NCBI RefSeq assembly: GCF_000308775.1
Contig: NZ_BAGJ01000027.1
Span: 62,001 to 126,000 of the forward strand
DNA from: Nocardia testacea NBRC 100365
Lineage (GTDB): Bacteria > Actinomycetota > Actinomycetes > Mycobacteriales > Mycobacteriaceae
Direction of reading: 5' to 3'
DNA: 64,000 nucleotides
Below, piece by piece: positions 40,558 to 51,040 of this stretch (its first letter is position 1; every line of letters starts with the position of its first letter). Made by a program: the position numbers and the translations under genes. The notes beneath the pieces are model-generated. The model saw only the letters and a list, made by a program, of their open reading frames with translations, was not told the origin of the DNA and did not search any database.

Positions 40558-40938
40558 CTACGTCGCGGCCGCGTCGGCTGTCTCGGGCCGCGCGGCGGGT
40601 TTGCGCCGGCGCCCGACGATCCACCCGGTGGCCGCCAGCGCGCCGGCAATGGGCCATTCGACCGCGCCCGCGACAGTGAGCGCACCGAGCCCGCCGTAGT
40701 AGAGATAGCGGGTGGGCAGGGACAGCTCGAGCGGTCCGGCCTTCATCGTGATGCCCTGTCCGGGGATCGCGACCTCGGCGTCGAAGAAGGGCAGTGCCAG
40801 TCTGGCCGCGGGTGCGGCCGCGGCACCGGGTTGCCCGTCCGTTTTCTCCGGGGATCCGGAGGTCTGCTCGGGAGCCGCCTCGCCGGCATCGGCCGCGGCG
40901 GTCCGGCCGGTACTGTTCGCTTTGCTACGTGAAGGCAC
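40558..40938 (-). CDS. Small membrane protein, unknown function
   Basis: 126 residues. A hydrophilic Ala/Glu/Pro-rich N-terminus of about 45 residues is followed by LALPFFDAEVAIPGQGITMK and LELSLPTRYLYYGGLGALTV, then one or two membrane helices (AGAVEWPIAGALAATGWIVG) and a charged RRRKPAARPET tail. The LPTRYLYYGGLGAL-AG--EWP block is shared by a group of nocardial membrane proteins as I recall, but no function is attached to it. It is followed at once by the large P-type ATPase gene, which is on the same strand but upstream at 41022-45736, so the two may be co-transcribed. Confidence 0.7.
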   Translation of the reverse strand: MPSRSKANSTGRTAAADAGEAAPEQTSGSPEKTDGQPGAAAAPAARLALPFFDAEVAIPGQGITMKAGPLELSLPTRYLYYGGLGALTVAGAVEWPIAGALAATGWIVGRRRKPAARPETADAAAT

Positions 40939-41021
40939 GGGACACGATCCTCTCGTCGTCGAGAACTACCGGTTCTGGCCTTCCCGGCGCGCACCGGAAA
41001 GGTGTGACAGCGAGCGTGAAC

Positions 41022-44000
41022 TCATCGATGATCGCGCTCGGACATGGTGGCGGGCAACCGATCGACCCGATCGATCAGCTCCTCGGTACGCCGGGCGAAC
41101 CAGGCCGGGGAGAGTACGACCATCGCGGTGGCGGCGGTGACCGCCGTGAGCACACCGGCCCATGCCACCGGCCCCAGCGGAGTGCATCCGAAGAAGTGGC
41201 TCACACCGGGTGTCTCGACGACGCCTACGAGCACCGCCGCACTCCCGACCGCGGTGGCCACCACGAGCGGATCGTCGTGCCGCAGTACCAGAGTCTGGGC
41301 GAGTTGGGCGCCGACGAGTGCCGTCAATCCCATGGTCGCGGAGCGGCGCCGGGTCCCCGGCGTCCACCGGCCGATCGCCCACGCGGTGGTCGCCGCGGCG
41401 GCGGTGGCCGCTCCGCGCCGGACGATCGCCTCGATCAGCGGGCGGCCGAGTGAGGGTGCGGGCGCGGACAGGACCGAATCCGGATATCCCGAACCGGTCG
41501 CGCTCGGCGCCGCCGTCGCCGCGGGACTCGGCGGCGACACCGCGATGGCGAGTGCCGGGAACATATCCGTGAGCAGGTTGACCAGCAGGAGCTGCCGGGT
41601 GCTCACCGGGGCGCCGCCGCGGCCGAGAGCGGTGCCGAGGATGGTGAACGCCACTTCGCCCGCATTACCACCGAGCAGCAGGGTCAGCGCATCGCGGACA
41701 CCGATCCACATATTGCGGCCCTCGACGAGAGCGTCCAGCAGTGCGGTGAGGTTCTCGCCGGTCAAGACCAGATCGGCGGCCTCGCGCGCGGGTGAGGAAC
41801 CGCGGCCGGTCACCCCGATGCCCGCATCGGCCATCCGGATCGCCGCGGCGTCGTTGGCGCCGTCACCGACCATGGCGACCACCCGGCCGCACTGCTGCAG
41901 GGCCGCGATCACCTGCACCTTCTGTTCGGGACCGACCCGCGCGAAAACCTGGGCCGAGGCCGCCAGTTCGGCGCGAGCGTTCTCGTCGGCGGCGGCCAGG
42001 TCGGCTCCGGTGACGACGCGGGCGTCGGCCGGGAAACCGAGTTGGCGCGCGATGGCACGGGCGGTGACGGGGTGATCGCCGGTGATCAGCGCGACGGCGC
42101 AGCGGGCGGTGACCAGCTGCTGCAGAAGCGGGCGCGCCGAATCACGGACGGTATCGGCCAGACCGACGTAACCGGTGATGGTCAGATCGGTTGCGAGTTC
42201 CTCGATCCGGTCCTGGTCGAAACGCTCTCCCGCGTCCACCGGGGGTAGTCGGCACTGGGCGACGGCGAGCACCCGCAGGCCCTGATCCGCCAGGTGATGG
42301 ACGAGCGTATCCGCCGCGGCCCGTCCATCGGAGCCGCTGTCGAACCGGCAGCGCGGGACGATCACCTCCGGCGCCCCCTTGAGCACCAACCGTGCCGACG
42401 TGCCGGGTCCGCCGTCGCCGTCGACGATGACCGCCGCCGCGTACCCGCGGCAGGATTCGAAGGGCAGTTCGGCGAGCACGGTCGGGTCGGGGCCCGCACC
42501 CGGCAGGCGGGCGGCCGCGGTGAGGACGGCCTCGTCCGTGGCGTGAGTGTGCCCTTCACCCGTGTGCGGACGGGGGCATGCCCATCCCGCGGTCCGCACC
42601 ACCGCGGCCGCCGCCGGGTCGGTGAGGGCCGGATAGTCGCCACTCGGTGGGAAATCCGGGGGCACCGCCGTCACCACGGCGAGCCGGTTCAGCGTCAAGG
42701 TGCCCGTCTTGTCGAAGCAGACGGTGTCGACGCGCCCGATCGCCTCCAGCGCCCGGGGCGCCCGGACCAGCACCCCCAGTTTCGACAGCCGTCGGGCGGC
42801 CGCCAGTTGCGCCATGGTCGCCACCAGCGGTAACCCCTCTGGGACGGCGGCCACGGCGATAGCGACCCCGTCGGCCACCGCCCGGCGCAGCGGTCCCCGG
42901 CGCACCAGCGACAATCCGGTGACCACCGCGCCACCGGCCAGCGTGAGCGGCAGCACCCGGCCGGTGAGATCGCGCAGTCTGCCCTGCACTCCGGTCGCGG
43001 GTGCCACACCGGACACCGTGGCGATCGCGCGATTCGCGACCGTGGCCGGCCCGGTGGCCACGACGATCGCCCGGGCCCGCCCGGCGACTATCGTGCTGCC
43101 CTGGAACAGCATGCTGGCGCGTTCCGCTGCGTGACCGGTCACCGGCTCGACATGTTTGAGTACCGGCACCGACTCACCGGTCATCGACGATTCGTCGACC
43201 TCCAGATCCTCGGCGACCAGCAACCGGGCATCGGCCGGTACCACCTCCGGGGCATGGAGTTCGAGGACATCGCCGGGCCGCAGCCGCGTCGCGGACACCA
43301 CAGTGACACGACTCGAGGTTCGCGCCGCCTCCAGCCGGTTCTCCGTGGCCGCTGTCGGAACGATCACCCGGCGCACGGCCTGTTCCTGTTCGGCGAACAG
43401 GGCCGCCGCGGCATCCTCCGCGCGTAACCGTTGGATGCCGCTGACCAGCGCGTTGACACTCATCACCCCCGCGACCAGCAGCGCATCGATATTGCTGCCC
43501 AGAATCGCGGCGGCCGCGGCACCGATGGCGAGAACCGGCGTGAGCGGATCGCTCAGCTCGCGGCGCGCGGCCCCGGCCAGCCGGGCCAGCAGTGCCGTCG
43601 GGACGCGCAGTCGCTCACCCACCACGCTGCCGGACAGGGCGGCGACCAGCCGCCGCCGACCCGGCGCCGGGTTCGGGATCGGTGCCCGCCGGCCACGCAG
43701 GATCCGTGCGTACACGATCGCGGGATCGAGGGCGTGCCAGGCGGTGAGCGGTTGCGGCGGCGGATCCGGTGACCGCACCACCCGCTGCGCGGCCAGCCCG
43801 CACAGGATCCAGGCGGTCGCGCCCGCGGCATCGACGGGAGCGAGCCACCGTCCCAGGCCGAGCCGGCTTCGCCGGCCGGTTTCCCCGGTCACCACGAGCA
43901 GGCCCGCCAATGTGCTGCCGGCCTTCGCCAGGCGCACCGCGGTGTCGATCGCCGGGCGCGCGGCCACGACCGCCGCGAGCACCCGGACCGCGTCGGCGAG

Positions 44001-45736
44001 ATCGGCACCGGTGACCAGGTCGGCGGTCCACGGCGCCGCGGCCGTGGGATCGTCGACGGCGACCCCGATATCGGCGAGCGCCAGCGCAGCCAAGGTATCG
44101 ACCGCGTCGGTGTCCGGATGCAGCGCCGAGATCAACAGCACCGGGCCACGATCGGCGCGCAGTTCGCGGACGAGGTCGACCAGGCCGGTACCCGGGTCGT
44201 AGGCGGCGGTGACGGAGGCGCCGAGTTCCTCGGTGCCGCCCACATTGCGCAGCACCACCCGCGCCCCGGTACGCCGGGCGGTCTCGAGGAGCGGAATCGC
44301 GCAGGGGTCCAGTTCCCATCCGATCGTCACGGTGGCCACCACCGTCGCGTCCACGAGCAGATCGGCCCGGTCGGTCCCCGGCACCGCGGCTCCGAGACGG
44401 TCGTGCCACCGCAGGGCGGCGCCGGCGAAACCGACGTCGTCGGCGGACGCGGGGATCTGCTCGCCGTGCAGCAGGGCATCGGCGATTTCGAACACCCGCC
44501 CCCGGTCCCACCCCGGAACCGGCACCTCGACTTCCAATACGGCTCGGGTGTCGCCGCGCAGCGCCGCGCCGTCGACGACCACCACCCGGACCCGGTCGAG
44601 ACGGCGCAACACCGCCGGGTCCAGCACCAATGAGCCCGCCTTCGCCAATCCGCGGCCGAGGACGAGTGCGTAGGCCTCCCGGCCCATATGCGCCGCCTTC
44701 GGTATCCCGGCCAGCAGCGTATCGGCGATATCGTCGGCGGTGCCGCCGCCGAGCAGCGTGCCCGCGGCCGCCACGAGCGATCCGTTGGCGGCTTGTTCGG
44801 CGTACTCCTCGACCGGCCCGCCCGCCGGGGTGGCGGCCGTATCCGCGGGCACCGGCCGGGGTTCGGCCCCGAGGCGCGCCGCCGCGAAGATCGCCGCGGG
44901 AGCCGGGCAACGGGGCCGCGTCGCCGCCGCGAGCCCGGGTTCACGCGCACCCCAGGTCTGCCGGCGTGCCAGTGCCTCGGAGATCTGGGCGGTTCGCGCG
45001 ACGAGATCCAGCAGCGGCGCGGCGGGTGCCCGGCCGAGTCCGTGCGCGGCGGCGGAGAACATGGTGGTCAGCAGATCGGTCCCGGCGCGTCCGAGCTTCG
45101 ACTCCAGCAGCGCGACGATCCGCGGCTGATGATTGATCACCGCCGCGGCGGCCCGGGCGGCCCGCGGGCCCGGGGAAACCGGCCCAGCCACCCGATCACC
45201 GACGCGCCGATCGCCAGGGCATCGGCCACCGCGGCCGCCGCCGGTACCGCGACCGCCAGCGGGTCTCCGGGATCGGTGACGAGCCCGCGTTGCCGCGTTC
45301 CCGGTTCCGGACCGGTGCCCGGCAGGTCGGCGCCGGTGCGGATCGCGCGGCGGATCTCGTCCGGATCCGCCGCCTCCGCCAGTTCGATCACCAGTCGCCC
45401 GAGTATGTCCTCGATATGCGCGGAGACGACACCGGACCCGGCGGCGACCAGCTCTTCGAGCTGCGTGCGCCCTTCGGCACCGTTCGTCCACAGCGGGATC
45501 CGGTCGAGATCGACGTGTAGCCTGCGTCCGGACGCCCACACCGGCGGAACGCCCTCTTCGTCCGTGCCGCCGCGCGGCGGACCGCCGAGCACGACGCGGG
45601 CCCACTCCCGAACCGGCCCGACCGCCGGCCCGACGAGCGCCGGCGCGACCAGCGCGGTAGCGGATCCGATGCGCACGGTCGACGCCATCGCCCCGGTCAC
45701 GAGCCGCGCCAACCCAGCGATATCGATACCCCGCAT
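41022..45736 (-). CDS. ctpI: Giant cation-transporting P-type ATPase (CtpI-like), frameshifted near its N-terminus
   Basis: The true start is the ATG at 45736 (MRGIDIAG). That frame runs to a TGA at 45137, while the frame carrying the rest of the protein (INHQPRIVALLESKLG onward) is open across 45140-45180. One added C in the CCCC of TTTCCCCGG near 45172 would join them into about 1570 residues, the size of mycobacterial CtpI. Motifs downstream: DESSMTGESVP, KLGVLVRAPRALEAIG, DKTGTLTLN (phosphorylated Asp), GDHPVTARAIARQLG, and MVGDGANDAAAIRMAD. No CPC-type metal motif or N-terminal metal-binding domain was seen; the transported ion is unknown. The N-terminal 700 residues contain a degenerate second haloacid-dehalogenase-like copy. 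The break may be a sequencing error or real. Confidence 0.8.
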
Positions 45737-45914
45737 GCGCTCAGGCTTCCCGAGTGATCGGTCGCTGCATTCGGGCGAGTGTAGGCGCGGGAAAAGGGAG
45801 CCCGGGAGGCGCGCGCCACCCGTTGCGGTATCGGAATCCAACTGTGCACAGGGTGCGTCGACACGGTCGGCCCCGATGTTCCACCCCCTTCCCGGTCGCG
45901 GCCGGGAAGCGGGG

Positions 45915-47189
45915 TCACTCGCTGATGTGATCGAACCGGACGGGCAGGTGCCGAGGTCCGCGGAAGATCTGGCTGCGCCGGTAGGGCGGCGGGTCGACGA
46001 TCAGACCGGGAGCGGCGACGCGGCGTACGAAGGTTTCCAGTGCGAGGTTGACCTCCAGCCGGGCGAGCGGGCCACCGATACAGGTGTGGATACCGCTGCC
46101 CCAGCCGAAGTGCTCGTTGTCGGGACGTCGCATATCGAAGCGGTCGGGGTCGGGGAATCGGGCGGGGTCTCGGTTCGCGGCGGCGTAGACCAGGTGGACC
46201 GCGGCGCCTTCCGGGATGGTGGTGCCGCCGATATCGATATCGGCTGTGGCGCTGCGGCTGGGGAAGAACTGCACTGCCGCCTGGAGCCGCTGGACCTCTT
46301 CGATCGCGCGCGGAATGAGCTCGGGGCGGCTGCGTACCCGCTCATAGGCCCCCGGATTGCGCAGCAGCGTCAGAACACAGTTGGAAATTGTGTTGACCGT
46401 CGAGTCGTGACCGGCGACGAGCAGCAACCTTGCGTTGGACAACACATACTCGAGTGGCATCGGACCGTCGGGGCCGTCGTCGTGGATCATCGCGGACACC
46501 AGTCCGGGCCGGGGCTCGCGCCGCACGCGTTCGATCAGATCGGTCAGGTATCGCGTGAGCGCGGCACGGCCGGCGCGGGCCTTCTCGGCGCGCTCTCGCC
46601 CCGCCGCGGTGGCTGCGTCCGGACCCACATCCGTACCGGTCAGCATGTCGTGGATCCAGACATGGAAGGTGGGCTCGTCGGCGATCGGGATCCCGAGGAT
46701 CTCGCAGATCACGGTCACCGGCACCGGGTAGGCGTAGTCGTCGACCACGTCCAGCCGGGTCCGGCCGTCGGCGGCGATACGGTCGAGCAGCCGGTTGCAC
46801 AGTGCGACGATGCCGGGCTCGGCGCCCGGGATGACATCGGGGGCGTGCGGTGGGCCGAAGTGGCGGGTCACCTGGCGGCGGGCCCGATCGTGCTCGGGGG
46901 GATCGGTCACGATGAGGCTGGGTACCCGGCCGTAGACCGGCAGGTCCGGGGTGCCGGCCTCCGGGTCGGCGCCTGCTGCCGCGAGGGCGGCGCCCACGGG
47001 GCTGCGGGCGATATCGGAGCTGACCCTGGGGTCGTGCGCCAGGGCGAGCACTTCCCAGTAGCCGGTCACCACGTACAGGTTGTCGGCGACTCGCGCGACC
47101 GGGGTCCGGCGCAGCCGGTCGAAGAACGGGTACGGGTCGGCGCGGTGTTCGTACTTCATCGCCTCGGCCCAGGCGGTTGCGGCGGTCAT
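45915..47189 (-). CDS. Cytochrome P450, terminal gene of a ferredoxin/reductase/P450 operon
   Basis: 424 residues from the ATG at 47189, which has GAGGGAG before it and starts 3 bp after the reductase stop. I-helix: LLLVAGHDSTVNTISN, with Asp-Ser in place of the usual Glu-Thr. K-helix ExxR: AIEEVQRLQ. Heme loop: HFGWGSGIHTCIGGPLARLEV with the axial Cys. A DPPEHDRARRQVTRHFGPPHA stretch marks the C helix. Its redox partners are encoded directly upstream, so the three form a complete class I system: NADH or NADPH to flavin to Fe-S to heme. Such sets in nocardiae and mycobacteria often act on terpenes, sterols or alkanes; the substrate here cannot be read. Confidence 0.94.
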   Translation of the reverse strand: MTAATAWAEAMKYEHRADPYPFFDRLRRTPVARVADNLYVVTGYWEVLALAHDPRVSSDIARSPVGAALAAAGADPEAGTPDLPVYGRVPSLIVTDPPEHDRARRQVTRHFGPPHAPDVIPGAEPGIVALCNRLLDRIAADGRTRLDVVDDYAYPVPVTVICEILGIPIADEPTFHVWIHDMLTGTDVGPDAATAAGRERAEKARAGRAALTRYLTDLIERVRREPRPGLVSAMIHDDGPDGPMPLEYVLSNARLLLVAGHDSTVNTISNCVLTLLRNPGAYERVRSRPELIPRAIEEVQRLQAAVQFFPSRSATADIDIGGTTIPEGAAVHLVYAAANRDPARFPDPDRFDMRRPDNEHFGWGSGIHTCIGGPLARLEVNLALETFVRRVAAPGLIVDPPPYRRSQIFRGPRHLPVRFDHISE

Positions 47190-47191
47190 GC

Positions 47192-48595
47192 CTACTCCCT
47201 CGGTCGCTGGAACTCGGCGCACCGCGAAGTGGGGTCGTGGCCGGTCAGCACCACATCGGGGATTCCGGTCGGCACCCGCGGATCGGGGAAACGGGCCGGC
47301 ACCGGGCCCGGGTCGGCGGCCCGGTCATAGCCCGGCGGTGGTGGTGGGAAGGGCGCGGAGCGTTCGATCATGGCCGCGTAGTACTGCAACCACTTGCCGT
47401 GATCGAAGGTCACCGCCCCGACGGTCCGGCCCCGATGGCCGTAGGCCGCGGCGAAGCGATAGTCACCGGGGCAGCCCTGTGTGACCGCGATTTCGTCGGC
47501 GAAGGAACACACCCCGATCCCCTTGATGTTCACCCCGAACTGGGCCGACCAGTATGCGGGCAGCGGCAGATGCGGTCGCCGTTCGGTCTCCAGGCCGAGC
47601 ATGTTGTTCGCGGCGACCTGGGCCCCGCAGACGGCGTTGTCCCAGTGTTCCATCGAGATGAACTGGTACTCGTACAGCACATGCGGCTGGCGCGCGACGT
47701 CTCCGGCCACGAAGATGTTGTCGGTCACCACCCCGTTGATATCGAACGCGCGACAGCCCGCGTCGCAGCCGACGCCCCAGAAGCCGGCGGCCAGCCCGGC
47801 GCCGGCCAGCCACTCGACATTGCGGATCGACCCCAGCGACGCCACCACCACGTCGGCGTCCACCGTGGTCCCGTCCGACAGCCGGGCGCGACGGACCCGG
47901 CCGCTCGCGTCGCCGTCGAGTGCGCGGACCGACACTCCGGTCCGCAGGTCGACGCCCGCGTCACGCTGCAGCCGAGCGGTGATCTCGGCGATTACCCCGC
48001 CCAGCGGTCCGACCAGTGGTCCCTCGCCGCGCTCGGTCACGGTCACCGGCAGTCCCAGCGTGCGGCATGCCGAGGCGATCTCCGAGCCGACGAACCCCGA
48101 GCCGACGACAAGCACCCGCTGCGGGCCCTCGCGTAATGCCGCCTGTAGCCGGGCCGCGTCATCGCAGGTGCGCAAGGTGAACACTCCCTGCAGGGCGCCC
48201 TCGGCCGGATCGGGCCACGGCCGTGCCCGGACACCGGTGGCGATCAGCAGCCGGTCGTAGGGCACCGTGTCCCCGGTGGCCAGCAGAACCTGCCGGTTCA
48301 CCCGGTCCAGCCCGGTCGCGGCCACACCCAGCCGCCAGTCGGCCTCGACGGCGCGCAGACGCGGTAGCGCGGTGTGATCGGCGCGCACCCGGCCCCCGAG
48401 GACTTGTTTGGACAGCGGCGGCCGGTCGTAGGGCCGGTGTGGTTCGTCACCGATGAGGGTCAACGGTCCGCGGAAACCGCGCTCCCGCAATGCCTCCGCG
48501 GCCCGCAGTCCCGCCAGTGAGGCACCCACGATCACAATGCGACCCTCGGCCCGGAACGTCCTGACCAGATCACCGACCAGCGACGCGGTGCTCAT
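47192..48595 (-). CDS. FAD-dependent ferredoxin reductase (pyridine nucleotide-disulfide type)
   Basis: 467 residues from the ATG at 48595, chosen because it overlaps the ferredoxin stop (ATGA). The FAD-binding GxGxxG variant is IVIVGASLAGLRAAEALRER. GDEPHRPYDRPPLSK is the hallmark of putidaredoxin-reductase relatives. RLLIATGVRARPWP follows, the NAD(P) motif is VLVVGSGFVGSEIASACR, and the second FAD contact is FVAGDVARQP. Length and order fit the AMR/ferredoxin reductase group. The C-terminal 70 residues hold a reductase-C-like segment and a Pro-rich tail of unclear role. It probably takes electrons from NADH and passes them to the ferredoxin encoded just before it. Confidence 0.93.
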   Translation of the reverse strand: MSTASLVGDLVRTFRAEGRIVIVGASLAGLRAAEALRERGFRGPLTLIGDEPHRPYDRPPLSKQVLGGRVRADHTALPRLRAVEADWRLGVAATGLDRVNRQVLLATGDTVPYDRLLIATGVRARPWPDPAEGALQGVFTLRTCDDAARLQAALREGPQRVLVVGSGFVGSEIASACRTLGLPVTVTERGEGPLVGPLGGVIAEITARLQRDAGVDLRTGVSVRALDGDASGRVRRARLSDGTTVDADVVVASLGSIRNVEWLAGAGLAAGFWGVGCDAGCRAFDINGVVTDNIFVAGDVARQPHVLYEYQFISMEHWDNAVCGAQVAANNMLGLETERRPHLPLPAYWSAQFGVNIKGIGVCSFADEIAVTQGCPGDYRFAAAYGHRGRTVGAVTFDHGKWLQYYAAMIERSAPFPPPPPGYDRAADPGPVPARFPDPRVPTGIPDVVLTGHDPTSRCAEFQRPRE

Positions 48596-48810
48596 ATCGC
48601 CGGGCCCTCCGCTTCGGGATCGCAGGTCTCCACCAGGATCGCCTGTACCGGGCACGCCGCCGCGGCCCGTAACACCCGCCGGCGCTGTGTGTCGTCGGGC
48701 TCGGGGTCGTACACCAACGCCTCTTCGCCCAGCAGCTCGAGCACATCAGGTGCCAGCGGGACGCACTGCGCATACCCCTGGCACCGATTCAGGTCGACGA
48801 CGATACGCAT
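48592..48810 (-). CDS. [3Fe-4S]-type ferredoxin with Tyr in the variable cluster position
   Basis: 72 residues from the ATG at 48810 (MRIVVDLNRC); an ATG five codons upstream is possible. The cluster motif is CQGYAQC (Cys 10 and 16) with Cys 53 in AACPVQAILV, that is C-x2-Tyr-x2-C ... CP. The fourth position, Cys in 4Fe-4S ferredoxins, is Tyr here, which predicts a [3Fe-4S] or unusual 4Fe cluster. Mycobacterial P450 partners vary at exactly this residue. It has ordinary small-ferredoxin length. It overlaps the reductase by 4 bp and heads the operon. Confidence 0.92.
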   Translation of the reverse strand: MRIVVDLNRCQGYAQCVPLAPDVLELLGEEALVYDPEPDDTQRRRVLRAAAACPVQAILVETCDPEAEGPAI

Positions 48811-49044
48811 GATCGGAACTTTCATCCGAGCCGTGTCCTGGTCCCCGACGAGACCGCCGGGGGCGGAGAAACTGCACGCGCCCACCAGGGCCGACGTGAA
48901 CATCCGGGAGACGATCACGCCCGAATATCGACCGGGTGGACACCGCACCGGAGACCCGCTGCCGAGGTCTCGTCGATCCGACCGACAACCACCCGCGGTC
49001 TCCAGTCTCCCACACACCACCGCTCGAAGGCGCCTGTTCGTCCC

Positions 49045-49170
49045 CTCCTCGCCCGGACCGGTGTCCTCGAGCAGATAGCCGCCGGCGCCCGCCCGGATCG
49101 CCGCGACGATATCGTCGTCCTCGTCGAACGTCGCCGACACCACCATCCGCACCCCGCGCAGGGCGGTGTC
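49045..49170 (-). pseudogene. Relic of a NarL/LuxR-type response regulator receiver domain
   Basis: The frame reads DTALRGVRMVVSATFDEDDD and then IVAAIRAGAGGYLLEDTGPG. This is the beta4-alpha4-beta5 segment of a receiver domain (compare the family's VLVLTTFDEDDYV-AL-AGASGFLLKD). The conserved Lys after LL is Glu here. The N-terminal phosphorylation site and the output helix-turn-helix are missing on both sides. The surrounding gap (48811-49551) has no other recognised gene. Confidence 0.55.
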
Positions 49171-49551
49171 GGGTCGGCGACGATCTGCCGGGATGCGTCC
49201 GAGAAAGCCGCCAACTCGCTGCGCCGAGCCACTTCGGTCCTGCCACGCTTCATGATCAACACTTCGCCCAAGCGCGTCGGCCACCACAGCGCAGCACCGG
49301 CAGAGCCCCGAGGGCTCCGAGCGCAGCGCGGTCCCTCCGACCGCTCTGTCCCGGACAACCGTCGCCGATACCGCCCTGATGCGGGACGGCCGGGACCGGG
49401 TCCGGGCCTCGGCCATATGCTCGACCCGCGACGCCGAACCGCCGTCGTACCCCCGCCCTGCCCGACGGCTACGAGCCGATCGCCGCGAGCAAACGCGCGG
49501 GCCGGACGATCTCGTGCCTCCCACCCGGGCCGGTGACGCTCCCTGGGCGAA

Positions 49552-49998
49552 TCATCCGATGGCGGCGAAGTTCATGCGCATCCATGGGATCCACGTGCCG
49601 GTGCCGGGGTCACGTTCCCACAGCGCGGACATCGACGATCGGTCTTCGGACGGCCGGAGAGTACTGCGTATTCCTTCGCCGTCGAAGAGCCAGGACCCAT
49701 CGGCGTTCGGGCGTGCCGTCATGGTGCTGTACTGACCGGATGCGTCGAAGGCCCGCATCGCGTAGGTACCTGCCTGCGGGTCGTGGTCGCCGATCAGTTC
49801 GAGAGCCCGAGTGCGCTCGCCGCCCATCATCACGTCGACGCGGTGCAGGATCCAGCCGCGTCCGGTCATCCACTCGTATTCGTCTGTGCCCTCGATTTTC
49901 ATCGTCTTCCGGCCTTGCTCGTCGAGGACGACACCGGATGTCTGCCACCGACCGATGATCGTTTCGAACCGGAGCATCGCGTGGACGGGTGTGGCCAT
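49552..49998 (-). CDS. DUF1579-like beta-rich protein
   Basis: 148 residues. It begins near FETIIGRWQTSGVVLDEQG, then EGTDEYEWMTGRGWILHRVD, ALELIGDHDPQAGTYAMRAF, and ends with SALWERDPGTGTWIPWMRMN. The pattern of about ten short strands, the early G-W, and a turn YD--GQY-TM fit the DUF1579 or lipocalin-like group of small cytosolic proteins. Function unknown. It stands alone on the minus strand; the 200-bp gap upstream shows no other gene. The family assignment is moderate. Confidence 0.6.
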   Translation of the reverse strand: MATPVHAMLRFETIIGRWQTSGVVLDEQGRKTMKIEGTDEYEWMTGRGWILHRVDVMMGGERTRALELIGDHDPQAGTYAMRAFDASGQYSTMTARPNADGSWLFDGEGIRSTLRPSEDRSSMSALWERDPGTGTWIPWMRMNFAAIG

Positions 49999-50200
49999 AG
50001 GAGATTCTCACTTCGCTCGGACGCCGGACACGCTCGGCCCCGAGCACGGCATTACACCGACGCTCGGGCGGTGCGCTCGTGGAGTAGACGAGCTGGACCG
50101 AGCGAAATCATCGGCGCTTCCGATTTTCGGTGAACATGTGAGTCCTCATCCGGCCAACAGGGACTCGACGGCACTTTGCGCCGGGTTCGTACTCAGCAGG

Positions 50201-50653
50201 TCACGGCTCGTATTCGGGCACGAGAGTGGTCACAGCCGATTGCCACGGGACAGCCGAGGCCCAGCCGACAAGGGGCATGGTCTCGTCGTAGTGCGGAGCG
50301 AACTGCGCGACGTCGACCGTGGGCATCTGGTGGTTCAGACCGCGGACGTGGTCGAGGAACGTCTCGGGCAGCGAGACATGGTGGGTTTCCAGGTAGTGCG
50401 AAAAGTCCAGACGCCACAACCAGGTGCCGTCGGTCACCAGGGACGAGCATCCGGGAGAGTTCCGGTGGTAGCTGCCGGTGATGACGTCACGCCCGGATTC
50501 CATGACGTCCAACACAACGTAGCCGGCGTCCAGGTAGGCGACCAGTTCCGCCTCGTCCGGCTCACCGACGGGCAGGACGGCGTCGCGAATCGACCCATTC
50601 GTCCGGCTGCACTGGCTGTCCAGTTCGTCGTAGAAACCCAGCAAACCCAGCAC
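50201..50653 (-). CDS. Hypothetical protein, possible SUKH/immunity-like
   Basis: 150 residues from a GTG at 50653 with AAGGAG five bases before it. It is acidic and soluble. Notable segments are LPVGEPDEAELVAYLDAGYV, VITGSYHRNSPGCSSLVTDG and LETHHVSLPETFLDHVRGLN. I do not recognise the family with confidence. Size, acidity and isolation next to unrelated genes would fit an orphan immunity protein or a small actinobacterial stress protein. No toxin gene was found beside it. Confident that it is a gene, not of what it does. Confidence 0.6.
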   Translation of the reverse strand: MLGLLGFYDELDSQCSRTNGSIRDAVLPVGEPDEAELVAYLDAGYVVLDVMESGRDVITGSYHRNSPGCSSLVTDGTWLWRLDFSHYLETHHVSLPETFLDHVRGLNHQMPTVDVAQFAPHYDETMPLVGWASAVPWQSAVTTLVPEYEP

Positions 50654-51040
50654 CGCAACTCCTTCGACGAGCCGTTCCGCCCTGCTGAAATGGGGTGCGG
50701 CCGTATGTCAGGTGCGTGATGACAAACGATCATGCGGTGGCCGCAGGATACAGCGTAGACGGGCTGGTCGGCACCGTCCCGCGCACCGCGCGATGAAGAA
50801 ACGCGCGAAACGTGGCGTTTGTGGCGGATTCACACGGCAGCACGAGACCGTGGTGAAAAGTCCGAACCCGACGCTCGGTGGCCGGGCAGCCCGCCGGAAC
50901 ATATATCCTCGAGTCACCCGGCCAGCGTGCATGCCAACGCATTTCGCCGAGAACGAGAACGGCGGGCGCGCGGCGGGTTTCTGCGTGTCTTCGACGGCGA
51001 TGACCCGAAGGCATATTCACCGATCTCGAGAGGTAGCTCT
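50654..51040. other. Intergenic, promoter region for the lipase gene
   Basis: About 390 bp without a believable gene. It must contain divergent promoters for the lipase and for the hypothetical gene at 50201. No clear operator was seen. Confidence 0.4.

Noticed and set aside
45120..45190. Programmed ribosomal frameshift in the CtpI-like gene
   Set aside because: The sequence at the junction is not a canonical slippery heptamer and no stimulatory structure was evident. A one-base indel in the C run is simpler.
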